A stretch of DNA of 64,000 nucleotides. Origin: Eretmocerus hayati. Taxonomy: Eukaryota > Arthropoda > Insecta > Hymenoptera > Aphelinidae. The DNA lies in NCBI GenBank assembly GCA_029851415.1, contig CM056743.1, forward strand, positions 70,152,186-70,216,185, read 5' to 3'. Positions 53,617 to 63,854 of this stretch are shown here, piece after piece. Each line of letters starts with the position of its first letter. Position 1 is the first letter of the stretch. The notes below the pieces were generated by a model. It had not been told where the DNA came from and searched no databases. It saw nothing but the letters and a program-made list of their open reading frames with translations. A program made the translations under genes and the position numbers.

Positions 53617-56505
53617 TCAGTTTCTGACTTCATTCACATTAGACTCCTGACTGGTGAGATATGGGAGCAAGTGGCTCTTGAAAACGGTTACGGAGGTGAC
53701 ATCCCGAGGCAAATTGGTGATATTGCGTGGCATCTTGTTCCAGAGGATAGATGCAGAAACATGGAACGAATTCTGAAGCGCGGTAGTACGACACTTAGGA
53801 ATTATAAGGTCACCAGTCTGAAGTCTTGCTGACCTATGAACACTCGCGTTGCAAACTTCCACTATATTCTTGGCTAAGTATTGAGGCTTACCCGTTTTCA
53901 GTATTTGGAACATGGAGCTGGCTAAGAAATACTCTCGTCGTGCTTTGACCGAGAGCCACCCTAGTCGTTGCCGATAGGGGGTAACATGATCTCTCCAAGG
54001 AATATTTCCGAATACAAATCGAGTACAAGCGTTTTGGGCCCGCTGAAGGCGAGAATTCTGTTCCTCAGAGAGACCATGGTAGACAAGGCAGGCATAGTCA
54101 AAGTATGGTAGGATGAGAGTTTGTATGAGGGATTTCCGGAGAGAGAATGAGAGAGCGTGCTTGTGAGGACGGAGTTGGCGCAAGGTTCCAAAGACTCTTT
54201 GGCAGATGTAGGAGACATGTTTCTTCCAGGACAAGTCGGCTGACATCCAAACACCGAGGTTCTTCACTTCAGTTACAAATTCTATTGGTGTATCGAGGAT
54301 GGTGATCGGAGAGAGAGCATTCATATCTAGAGATCGTAAATTCTCAGCGCTACCGAGGATTATTGCTTTCGTTTTCTTGAGGTTTAGGCTCAGGCCATTT
54401 GCATTAGCCCAATAATAGATAGCAAGTGCATCTTTCTCAATCAGCCTAAGCGTATCCTCAATCTCATGGCGGTAGCAGCTTCGATATATTTGTGTATCAT
54501 CAGCATATATCATGTGTCGGGAATAGCGTAGCACTCTGGGCAAATCGTTGATAAAGATGGAAAATAGGAGCGGACCCAATACTGATCCTTGCGGGACACC
54601 TGCAGTCGTGTTTATCCAGTCAGATACGGTACCTCCGTCATCAATGACCGCCTGACACCGGTCAGCAAGATATGACAAGAACCAGCGAGTGGTATGATCG
54701 CTGACTTGAAAGGCTCGTAATTTCTGAATGAGTATCCCATGGGAAATTTTGTCAAAAGCTTTGGAAAAGTCAAAAAGGACCAAGATGGTGAACATTGTTT
54801 TGTCTATGCCTTTCCGAACGTCATCTAACACCCCTAGCAAGGCTGTCTGGGTGCTGTGGCCTTCACGGAATCCAGCTTGGCATGGGTCTAGAAGTTCATA
54901 GTTCTCGATGAACTGTTTGAGCTGCCCAGAGACTACCTTTTCAAGAATCTTAGAGCACTCAGAAAGCCTTGCTATGGGTCGCAAGTCTGACAAGTCTGCT
55001 AGATTGTTTGTCTTGGGAATAGGGGTAATAAGGGTCCGTTTCCATGAGTCCGGGAATGAGGCTCGGGTGATACTCGAATTGACTATTTCGGTGAGTGGAT
55101 CAATGATGACTGGGCATGACATAAGCAGAGTCTTCACAGTGATATTGTCAATACCATATGTCTTGGATTTCATTGTGTGGATTATGCGCATAACTTCGTC
55201 CTTGCTAGTGGGAGAAAGAGAGAAGAGTGGAATATTAGTTGGACGTGATGAGGCTATTAACTAGGAGAGAAATTGAGTATTTTTAGTAGGTGGAGGGTTG
55301 GATATGGAAGCAAAATGAGAATTGATAGCATCAGGGGAGAATGTGCTAAATGGTGAGGGAGGACGTGATGAGACTATGCCTAGCTCGTTGAGAGAATTCC
55401 ATAGTCTATTGGAAGTTTGGGCAGCCGAAATTTGACTAGCGTAATACTGGTTTTTGGAAGAACGCAACAGTTTCTGAACATTTGATCGTGCCGATCGATA
55501 TTTCCGTTTCAATTCAGTAGAGCAAGTAACTCGGGCTTTTTTATAAAGGCGATCACGTTCGCTCATCAAATCACGGATATCCTTGGTCACCCAGGGCTTG
55601 TTCCGAGCTGGGATTCGGAAAGTTCTGAACGGAGCTGATTTATCGAGTGCGTTAGTGATTGCTTGATTGAATAAAAAAATTGTGTCATCTATGTTTCCAA
55701 TGTTGGGAACTATCGAGAGGCCAGCCAAAAGATCACAATGGTATTTTTCTAGGTTAAAATTTCTAAAATTGCGTTTAGTGATCGTAAAAGGTTGTCGTGC
55801 GACTTTACTGAATTTGAATAGTATCTCGGTTCTGTCATGGCCTATAGTGAATGAAGCATCGCTTTTCGAGTATTCTAAAACGTTTCCAAGTGAATTAACA
55901 ATGAAGAGATCTATCCATGTATGGGACGTTTGTCTTTCAGCATTGAGTGTGTGGTGAGTTGTCTCGGATGGCACTAGCTCTAGTGAGAAATCCTTCAAAT
56001 GCTTGTGAATAAAATCGGATTTAAAGCTGTTAGCTGCCATGTTACAGTTGAAGTCACCAGTGATGACAACAGATGTGTATTTAGGTAAAAAAGCAGATAA
56101 GTTATTGAAGAACTCGACAGGGAGACAAGCATCAGGAGGCCTATAAACGACTGCAAATAGTAGACGTTGATCACAGCTTTCGATTTCACAGATCAGGTAC
56201 TCTGGATGATTGACTCGAGAGGAATCTGACTTTAAGAGAACTCTGAAATTAATTGACCTTGCGAAATAAATAGCAACTCCTCCTCCCACCCGGCCAATCC
56301 TGTCGTTACGGATTATAGAGTAATTATCAATATTTACACTGGTGTCAGTGTCGACCTCTGTTAGGCGACTCTCTGTGACAGCAAAAATGTCTTGCGGATG
56401 ATCATGGAGGAAAACTTCAACATTTGTATGGTACTTTGTAAGACTATAGAGGTTGACATGGCAGATCCTAAGGTATGTTCCGTTTACTTGCTTTTGAGAG
56501 ACATT
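53617..56505 (-). pseudogene. LINE D ORF2: endonuclease-RT with a single nonsense codon
   Basis: Read from about 56505 to 53617, about 960 codons. The only in-frame stop is TAG at 55263-55261, between the endonuclease and RT domains. Endonuclease motifs are RICHVNLYSL, FAVTESRLTE, RIGRVGGGVAIYF, TGDFNCNM, SHTWIDLFIV and TIGHDRTEI. RT motifs are LRPIARLSECSKILEKV, FDFSKAFDK, GVPQGSVLGPLLFS and an intact YADDTQIY. The C-terminus ends in PYLTSQESNVNEVRN. The ORF1 stop overlaps a TGATAATG; the ATG there leads into a frame closed after six codons, while the ORF2 frame is offset, consistent with a 2-base slip right after the start. Confidence 0.85.
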
Positions 56506-56506
56506 A

Positions 56507-57658
56507 TCAAACTATCTTCGAGATATCACCTTCGTTAGAGATCAAAATTCTCTCTGATTGACCGTTTTTGCGGACATATATTGAGCCACTTCTGACCCAT
56601 ACTCTTTCAAAACCTTTAGTCTTAGCAACAGAGCGAACCTTCCCAAGCAACCTATAAGTAGTGGGAGGCAGACATTCATTCAAAAACAGTTTTTTCTGAA
56701 GCTGGTCTATAAACTCAGGAAATACTTCTGATGCAGGTAGGTCTCCATGTGAAATTTTACGGCGCATTATCTCATCTCTAATTTGAACAGACTTACATCT
56801 TATGAAAAGAGTGAATATAGCACCTGGCGGTGAAACCGCGTCCGCAGAACTGGTTGTCGATTTCTGGGTGTGACGATTGGTTCTGATTATGTCAGAGGCA
56901 AAACCCTGTGCATCAATTTTGGAGAGAATGCGCTCGAGAATCTCAGAATCGGAAAGCGTAGTTGCTGCTGGCAATCCCGATATCACAATATCAGCATTCG
57001 CGCTTGGCTGGGTACCTTGGGTATTATTGGCATTCTTCATACCATCAAGCTGTACATACACACGAGCTAAACGGTCTTCCAGATCTTTGATACGCGTCTC
57101 TTGATTCTGGATCATAGTTGTAAAGTTAGTGAGTTTGTTCTCAATGGCTTCAATGCGCCCATTACTCTGAGTGTTTTGGTCCATGATAGTTAGGAGATTA
57201 TGAAATATGGCTGTCATTTTCTGATCTGCATTGAGCGAGGCAAATTGAGCTACAGTTTCATCACGAGTTGGAACTTGAGGTTGCGTATTGCAAGGTATCG
57301 TTGAAGGTTGTAAAGAGTTGGCAGGAGTGTTGCTACAAAACGTCTGTGGATTGAAAGGGGCAGAAGGCCCTTGAATAGACGTACCTGTACTATGAAAAAA
57401 GGTGCTACTTGAGGCCGTAGACGGAGGAAAAGTGAATACCGGTGTGCCAGGGCCATTCATGGTGGTGTGTTTGTCAAAACTACCTCGCCTAGAGTTTATA
57501 TCCGCTTTAGTCCGCATAAAGTGGTCCACGCAGCAACGCCAGGCAGCTACGGTTTTTATATAAGCGCGGGCGCAACCAGTGTGAAAGATGGAGTTACAAT
57601 CTTCACAGACAAAAAGTTTGTCTTTGACGTTACAACCGCAGCGTTTACACGCAGGCAT
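56507..57658 (-). CDS. LINE D ORF1: PHD-like finger protein, intact
   Basis: 383 codons from ATG 57658-57656. Residues 4-47 are a PHD-like finger (CKRCGCNVKD..CEDCNSIFHTGC...CC). Residues about 50-130 are Ser/Thr/Pro-rich. Residues about 165-215 form a coiled coil (RIEAIENKLTNFTTMIQNQE and onward). Residues about 225-383 carry the conserved ORF1 module with ADIVISGLPAATTLSDSEIL, LNECLPPTTYRLLGKVRS and RVWVRSGSIYVRKNGQ. It is expected to bind element RNA. No stop or frameshift is seen. Confidence 0.88.
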   Translation of the reverse strand: MPACKRCGCNVKDKLFVCEDCNSIFHTGCARAYIKTVAAWRCCVDHFMRTKADINSRRGSFDKHTTMNGPGTPVFTFPPSTASSSTFFHSTGTSIQGPSAPFNPQTFCSNTPANSLQPSTIPCNTQPQVPTRDETVAQFASLNADQKMTAIFHNLLTIMDQNTQSNGRIEAIENKLTNFTTMIQNQETRIKDLEDRLARVYVQLDGMKNANNTQGTQPSANADIVISGLPAATTLSDSEILERILSKIDAQGFASDIIRTNRHTQKSTTSSADAVSPPGAIFTLFIRCKSVQIRDEIMRRKISHGDLPASEVFPEFIDQLQKKLFLNECLPPTTYRLLGKVRSVAKTKGFERVWVRSGSIYVRKNGQSERILISNEGDISKIV

Positions 57659-58412
57659 TCGGCTACGCTCCGATATTATGATTGAGTCGAACCGGCTGAA
57701 GCAGCTATTTGATATGTACAGATTATTGTCAGCCTAGGAAGCTAATGAGACAAAGAGCTGCCATCTAGCATCGGTGAGAGTAACCGAGATTTTGAGCTAA
57801 GTCGGTAAGGTAGGTCGCCTCTGTGCTGCGGGCGAGAAGCTAGCAAAGTTCATCGGAGTGATCAGAGATGGCGCCACTGACTACATGGAACGTGACTCTG
57901 AGCATGAGCCACCAGCTTACACATGCATACACACACACGTGGAGTAATCAATTCTCAATTGCAACACCTCATGTGAAAAGAAACTAAAATGTCATGTTTC
58001 GCCAGGTACACGCACTGCACTGCACTCACATTTAGGCGACAGGGGAGATGAGCTCGAAATTGGCTTCTCGGTTAGCCGATAAGTCACGGTTGGCAGCAGA
58101 TGTAGTGTTGTGGCAGGTTAGCGAATTCAGGCTCCAGCGCTCAGTAGTCTCAGCTGATGATGTATATGAGCAGACGATAACGCCAGCACAGGAGGGCAAG
58201 ATGGACGCCAGGCTTCAGCTGCCAGGGCGTATAGTCAATGCAGTTATGGACGGTTTCCCAGGCTCAGTTCAGTGTGGAGCCTTTGCAGTTTATGCTCCAA
58301 AGTGCAAGAGCCTGCAGGAGAACCCCAAACTGCAAAATTTCCCTCTCGGGGCAAAGTTGGAACGGTCAATTTCGAGTATGTTTGGGGAGCGATCTGAAGA
58401 ACGTGTTGATCT

Positions 58413-58419
58413 ACTCACC
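58413..58419 (-). promoter_or_regulatory. 5'-terminal GGTGAGT of LINE D, splice-donor-like
   Basis: On the sense strand (TC)n is followed by CGCGGGCC and GGTGAGTAG. The heptamer is 8 bp from the tract. Confidence 0.5.
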
Positions 58420-58425
58420 GGCCCG

Positions 58426-58427
<2 letters not shown>

Positions 58428-58493
<66 letters not shown>
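58428..58493. repeat. (GA)n between LINE D 5' end and LINE G3 5' end
   Basis: A pure GA tract of about 66 bp, with full-length LINEs of opposite lineages starting outward from both sides. Confidence 0.97.
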
Positions 58494-58495
<2 letters not shown>

Positions 58496-58747
58496 CCGTA
58501 GGGGGCTTTGGGTGTGACCTTAGGGTTGCACTTGGAGCTTGAGGGAGTGACGCCCCTCCGGACCCGAGTCCTACACTTACACTAACACACACACTACACT
58601 CTACACGCACCATACTTACGCTTGCTCAAGCATTACACAGACATACCAACATTATACAGAACACGCATCACACAACACACCACACCCGTGCTGGTCTGGT
58701 CCGGGGTCGGCCAGCATGCGATTCCAGGCCCTGGAAGAAGAAAGAAG

Positions 58748-60637
58748 ATGATGTCCAGCATTGACGGCAAGAATTCCCCAAGTAAAGCGGGGCCCCATTC
58801 GGATCTTGGGGGGGGCCCCCCAACGATGCAAAACGCGCCACCAGTGGCACACTTGGCTGGTGGAATAACGCGTACAGCTACAAGCGATGGAAATACGCTG
58901 CAGGTGGAGGGTGCGGGAGAAAAAAACCTACGCCATGGAGAAGCTGAGCTCACCCCTAGCAGGAAGAGAAAGGGCCCGAGTGACGGAGCAGAGAAGCGAG
59001 TGCTCAAACAATCAAAGCTCACATTTCCGAGCCAACGAGGGATGAACGCGAAAGTTGCAGCAGAAGCACGAGAGGCGGCAGAGAAGCTGCTGAAGATCAA
59101 CCCCGCTATCAGGATCCAGATCACGCAACCCAGCAACGAGGTTGATGACGCCGTCAACTTGAGCTCAGACTCGAGCGAGTCTGACTCCACTATAGGGTCC
59201 CAGGGGAACGGAACAATCCTGACTCCTGAAAACGGTTTGCTCGAGAGGGGAGTGCACGATGAGGTGCCTGATAGGGTGGAGATTGACCACATCCCCTCAA
59301 CCAGAGATGCGGCACGACAGAGGAGTGGAAACGAGGCAGGCGATCTCATGGGGAAATGGGAAGATCTGAAATCGTGCCGGGAAGAGACGGAGGAGAAGAC
59401 ATATCTCCTCCTCGAGCACTTCAACTTGGTTATAGGAATAGCCGAGTCTGTTTCCAGCAATCCAGAAGGGACCAAGGGTGACATCGAAGAGCTCAAGAAG
59501 ATAGGCCACGCGCTCGAAGGCCTACTCGCGACAGACAAGGCGAAGCGGGCTGCTTTCGAGACAACGCTCCTCGAAACGGAAAAGACCCTGAAAGCGAGGG
59601 GGAATATGCAGCCTCCGGTCACAAGAAAACCGGCCGCGTCGGGTAGTGGCTTCCAGGGAAGGGGGGCAGGGAAACCGGAATCGCGACCGGGAAAACAACG
59701 CGGTTCGAAGGCGACACGATACGGTCCTCCACCGGGAGGTCTCGGAACACCGCGCTCGACATCAACGCCCAATCGGCCCGAGCAGAATGGGCCTTGGAAG
59801 GAAGTGGTGTCGAAGAAACAAGCGAGAAGGGCAAAGAAGAGCGGTAGATCGGACGATGCCGCCGGGAAGAAAGCGAAAATGAAGCCGAAAAGGGTGAAGC
59901 CCGAAGCCGTCCTCGTTACGGCCAAACAAGGTGGGCTAACCTACGCAGACATGCTGCGCAGGATAAAAACGGATGACCTCGATGAAGAAGTGGGCTCCAA
60001 GGTCACGGGCATCCGCAAGACCCAAGAAGGCCAAGTCCTTCTTGAACTCAAGAAGGGCACCGATGTCGCCGCCGTCAAGGCAGCCTTGGCACCAGTCGTC
60101 GGGCAAGAAGGAGCTGTCCACTGTCTAGCAAACAGCACGACCCTCGAGGTTCTCGGAGTCGACTACGATGTCGACATAATCAAGGTGCGGGATGCCCTCG
60201 CGAAGGCCCTACCAGAAAACGAGAAGGGTTCCGTTGTAGTCAAGTCCATCCGGAGTGGCTACCGCGGCACCCAAACCGCTGTTGTCTCGATCGCAACGAG
60301 ACTGGCCCACCATCTCCTCGACTGGAAGGAGCCAAAGGTTGGATGGGGCAGAGTCAGGATCCGCGAGAAGGGTGGCATCCCACGGTGCTATAACTGCTTA
60401 GAGTACGGGCACAAGGCCTCGGGGTGCAAAAAAGAGAAGGCAGAGGAACGGAAACCAAAACTCTGCTTCCAATGCGGCGAACCAGGGCACCTTGCTGCGA
60501 TTTGCAAGGAAAAACCAAAATGCCTAAGCTGTGTGGCGATCGGGTCCAAATCTGACCACAGATCTGGGGCCAGCAACTGCACTGCGTACCAGAGGGCAAG
60601 AACCACATATAGACGCAGAAAGGGAAGAAATGCCTAG
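58748..60637 (+). CDS. LINE G3 ORF1: zinc-knuckle Gag-like protein, intact
   Basis: 629 codons from the first ATG (58748-58750; a second ATG follows immediately). The N-terminal ~350 residues are charged and low-complexity. Residues about 445-560 form a folded region (YADMLRRIKTDDLDEEVGSK onward) preceding the knuckles. Two CCHC knuckles near residues 580-615 read CYNCLEYGHKASGC and CFQCGEPGHLAAIC, both CX2CX4HX4C, followed by a third, degenerate CLSC...H...C. This arrangement is typical of R1-clade and jockey ORF1 proteins, which bind element RNA and help target the particle. The end overlaps ORF2 by 8 bases (ATGCCTAG), implying coupled translation. No disabling mutation is seen. Confidence 0.9.
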   Translation: MMSSIDGKNSPSKAGPHSDLGGGPPTMQNAPPVAHLAGGITRTATSDGNTLQVEGAGEKNLRHGEAELTPSRKRKGPSDGAEKRVLKQSKLTFPSQRGMNAKVAAEAREAAEKLLKINPAIRIQITQPSNEVDDAVNLSSDSSESDSTIGSQGNGTILTPENGLLERGVHDEVPDRVEIDHIPSTRDAARQRSGNEAGDLMGKWEDLKSCREETEEKTYLLLEHFNLVIGIAESVSSNPEGTKGDIEELKKIGHALEGLLATDKAKRAAFETTLLETEKTLKARGNMQPPVTRKPAASGSGFQGRGAGKPESRPGKQRGSKATRYGPPPGGLGTPRSTSTPNRPEQNGPWKEVVSKKQARRAKKSGRSDDAAGKKAKMKPKRVKPEAVLVTAKQGGLTYADMLRRIKTDDLDEEVGSKVTGIRKTQEGQVLLELKKGTDVAAVKAALAPVVGQEGAVHCLANSTTLEVLGVDYDVDIIKVRDALAKALPENEKGSVVVKSIRSGYRGTQTAVVSIATRLAHHLLDWKEPKVGWGRVRIREKGGIPRCYNCLEYGHKASGCKKEKAEERKPKLCFQCGEPGHLAAICKEKPKCLSCVAIGSKSDHRSGASNCTAYQRARTTYRRRKGRNA

Positions 60638-62375
60638 CTTCATCCAAGCCAACCTCAGGAAGAGCGGGGACGCAGACGATCTCCTACACGCTGTAGCCAA
60701 AGAAGGAGGGATCGATGTTCTGATTATCTCCGAACCGCCTCGGAAGCGCGAATTCTCTCGATCCACATTCGATCACTGGAGGACAGCCGTAATCCAGATC
60801 ATGAATCCTGCGATCCGTGAGACTGGACCAGCTGTTAGTGGCCGCGGTTTCGCTCGAAAGACCATAGAGGGCACAGCAGTCTACAGCTGCTACTATTCGC
60901 CGTCGCTCAAGATGCACGAATTCGAAGACGAGCTCCATGACCTAGAAGAGGATGTGAGGCAATGGGAGGGCCCAGTTATAATCGCGGGGGATTTCAACTC
61001 CAAGGAACCGACTTGGAGCGGGGGGCCACGTGATAGACGGGGGGTAATACTCGCTGATGCCATGGAGGCATTGGGATTAGTGCTCGCGAACGAGACGGGG
61101 GTTATCACCTACCACCGACACGACACTCGGTCCAGGGAGGGAGGTTCGTCTTCGGTCCTCGACCTGACGTTCATGAGCCCGTCGCTCATGGGACGTATGA
61201 CATCGTGGGAGGTTCTGGACACGGAAACATTGAGTGACCATCGACATATTCGGTTTCGGCTTAGGACTGACAGACAGAGACAGACGACACACAGACCGCG
61301 ACCGACGGGGTGGCAGGTACGCAAGCTGGATGAGGGGAAATTCCGGGAATCGATAGGAACAGCCGAAGATCTCCCGATGAACATCACCGCGGACGAGGCT
61401 GTGGATATGGTGACGACCACCATCACAAGAGCTTGTGACGCATCGATGCCTCGCAAGACAACATCATGCTTTTGGAGGAAACCAGAGTACTGGATCACCG
61501 ACGAGATAAAAGCCCTACGAAGAACGAGCAATAAGAAAAGGAGAACCGCGTGGCGATCAAGGAAACTAAAACGACCATCACTGGGGGAAGATGATAGGGC
61601 GTACAGAGAAGCAAAGAAGGCTCTCGTTCTAGCCATCCGGAGGAGCAAAGAGAAGTGCTGGGGTGAACTGTGCGACATGGTCAACGAAGACCCCTGGAGC
61701 ACGCCATATCGCGTGGTCATGTCGAAGGTCCGACCCCGGAGGGGCAACCCAGCACCGACCGATGCAGCAACATTGCGCACCATCGTGGAAGACCTCTTCC
61801 CAGCAAGAGAACCCAGAGTTACATTCCCTACGGAGAGCGAAGACCCCATCCCGCTCTTCACTATGCAAGAGCTACTCATAGCGGCGCAGAGAATACCGAA
61901 CGGCAAGGCCCCTGGCCTGGATGGCATCCCAAACGAGGCTCTGAAGCTGGTCTTCAAATACAAGCCAGATCTACTCCTCGACCTCTTCAACATCTGTCTG
62001 AGCGCGGGAACTTTCCCGGACAAGTGGAAACGCCAGAAGCTGGTCCTGATACCTAAGGGTCAAGGAGGTCAACGCCCTCTCAGCATGCTCGACAATATCG
62101 GGAAAATGTACGAGAGGATGGTGCTCAACGGGGTGGAAAAAGCGTACGAAGAAGGCGGTGGGCTATCACCAATGTTCGGGTTCCGGAAGGGACGGAGCAC
62201 AGTGCACGCGATCGAGGCGGTCCAAGAACGAGTTCAAGCGTCGGTAGGGAACCCATACCAAGGAAGAGGAGGATTCTGTGCCATCATTGCGTTGGACATA
62301 AAGAACGCATTCAACTGCGCGAGCTGGGAACGAGTATATCAATCCCAAGCAGGTAAAGTGTCCCCCTATCTACTA
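60630..62375 (+). pseudogene. LINE G3 ORF2, first part: endonuclease and RT, split by insertion
   Basis: It starts at ATG 60630, overlapping the ORF1 stop. The APE-type endonuclease (residues 1-215) has FIQANLRKS, VLIISEPPR, IAGDFNSKEPTWSG, SSSVLDLTF and LSDHRHIRF. RT follows with IPNGKAPGLDGIPNEAL, LVLIPKGQGG, FGFRKGRSTVHAI (one residue, Gln, missing just before it by a 3-base deletion) and ALDIKNAFNCASW. The frame is open up to SPYL at 62375, where the TA-target element starts. Its continuation is at 63855. Confidence 0.9.
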
Positions 62376-63854
62376 CACTGAAAAACTTGTGGTACCAAAT
62401 CGCACCACGAAATCGCATCGGCGTTCGCAACACGCTGTTGGTGCGAATTTGCAGCACAGTTGAGCAGATCCGCTGCACATGTTGCTGCCGAGTGCCGACG
62501 CATCGGTCCCTCCCCTACCGACTTTGCCACGGCAGGTGTGCCGGCTTTTCGCACCACACCGTGTCGCCGGCGTGCAGCACAAGCATCAGTGAGAGTGACG
62601 CTACTTGTTTACTCGTCAGTTTGGAGCAAATTTGCGAGCATCTACTTTTCTGCGTTGATTTTCTCTTTGAGTGCTTTACGTGATATCTGAGAAGTTTATT
62701 CCTATTTAGCTTCGTTTGATCTCAAATTTACGCCTTGAAATGGTCCATCACGAGTTCTGTCTTTTCTTCAGAAATGCCCATCCGGGTACCGGACAATTTT
62801 TTCTCTCAAAATGTCCAACAAAACGAAGACAATGCGTTGCAGAACATTCAAATTTGTCCATCCTAGCCCGTTTTGTTTTTTCGAAAATCGATTGCTAAAT
62901 TGGATTTTTTTCCAGATACTAGGTGGACTAATTAGCTCATACGACTTCACGGTTACATTGTGGCGTTCTAAAACTACCGGCATCGTGTTCAGCGGGTCAA
63001 AATACGTAGGGAAACATAACTTGATATGCATTCCGGACAATTGGTACTCCCTGGCTAAATAATAATCAACTTAAGTATTTCGAAAAAAAATCCAAACAAC
63101 ACTGTTCTCTAGAGAATCAGTTTTTTGCGATTTAAAATAATCCTGACATGTAGGGGCAAAACAATATAATAATCAATTTTATAATAATCAGACAAAACAG
63201 GACCTCTCAGTAACGAGAGGAAAGATCATGATAGACAGCAACTGTGCATGATCAATATCAAGTGTGGACTCATCTTACTGATAGATGATTAAACAACGAC
63301 ATGAACCAAAGCCCCCACTTGTGGAAAAAATAAGATCTTTGTATAGCATATTAATAACCATGTACTCAATTAAAGAATTGAGTGTATGTAATAAAGAGGA
63401 AGTTCAAACCACAATCATGGTGGACCACAATTAACTCTTATAACCTCCTTATTCCAACATTTTTAGATATTTTTGTTATAGTGAAAAAATATCTCTTCTC
63501 ACTATCATCACACAAAATGTGTACATTCTCTTAATATGAAACTTCAACTGACAGAATAAGTATACATATGCTGCCACGCACAAGCATGTGTATATATATG
63601 TGTAATATATAATAGAGTATATTACAGACGCGGTCAGTATACGCGCGGCTGAACATTTCCGCACCACTGTTGCTGCATATGTGCAGCTACAGTGGTGCAG
63701 AAGCTCTGACCAGCGGCACTTTTACTCTGTGGGGCATTTATGCACCACAGTGGTGCAGATTTGCAGCACACTGTGGACCGCTGCTGCACCAACAGCGTGT
63801 TGCGAACGTCGATGCGATTTCGTGGTGCGCTTTGGTACCACAAGTTTTTCAGTG
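62376..63854. mobile_element. TA-target TIR element (1479 bp) in LINE G3 ORF2
   Basis: Perfectly aligned 69-bp TIRs with two mismatches begin CACTGAAAAACTTGTGGTAC on the left and mirror this on the right. TA is duplicated at 62374-62375 and 63855-63856; the uninterrupted CTACTAGCC is seen in LINE G1. Subterminal regions are rich in GCAGCAC and GTGGTGC words. The core (62650-63640) is AT-rich with no recognisable transposase; a 83-codon ORF at 62811-63062 is unassigned. A TA target with CACTG ends fits a non-autonomous element of the Tc1/mariner superfamily. Confidence 0.88.

Larger units (their letters stand above)
53368..58427 (-). mobile_element. LINE D, nearly intact full-length CR1-group-like LINE
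   Basis: The 3' tail is CAAT-type (GATTGATTGATTGG in plus orientation, 53366-53379). The 5' end carries GGTGAGT (58419-58413) a few bases from a long GA tract. The 5' UTR of about 770 bp holds a CA run near 57930. ORF1 is intact. ORF2 has one stop and a small frame problem at its start. It belongs to a different family from A and B and has the same layout. It is the best-preserved member of the minus-strand lineage here. Confidence 0.88.

Noticed and set aside
58633..59925. 430-codon minus-strand ORF opposite LINE G3 ORF1
   Set aside because: It lies entirely antisense to a frame with clear zinc-knuckle coding sequence and has no domain of its own. It is a GC-rich shadow ORF.
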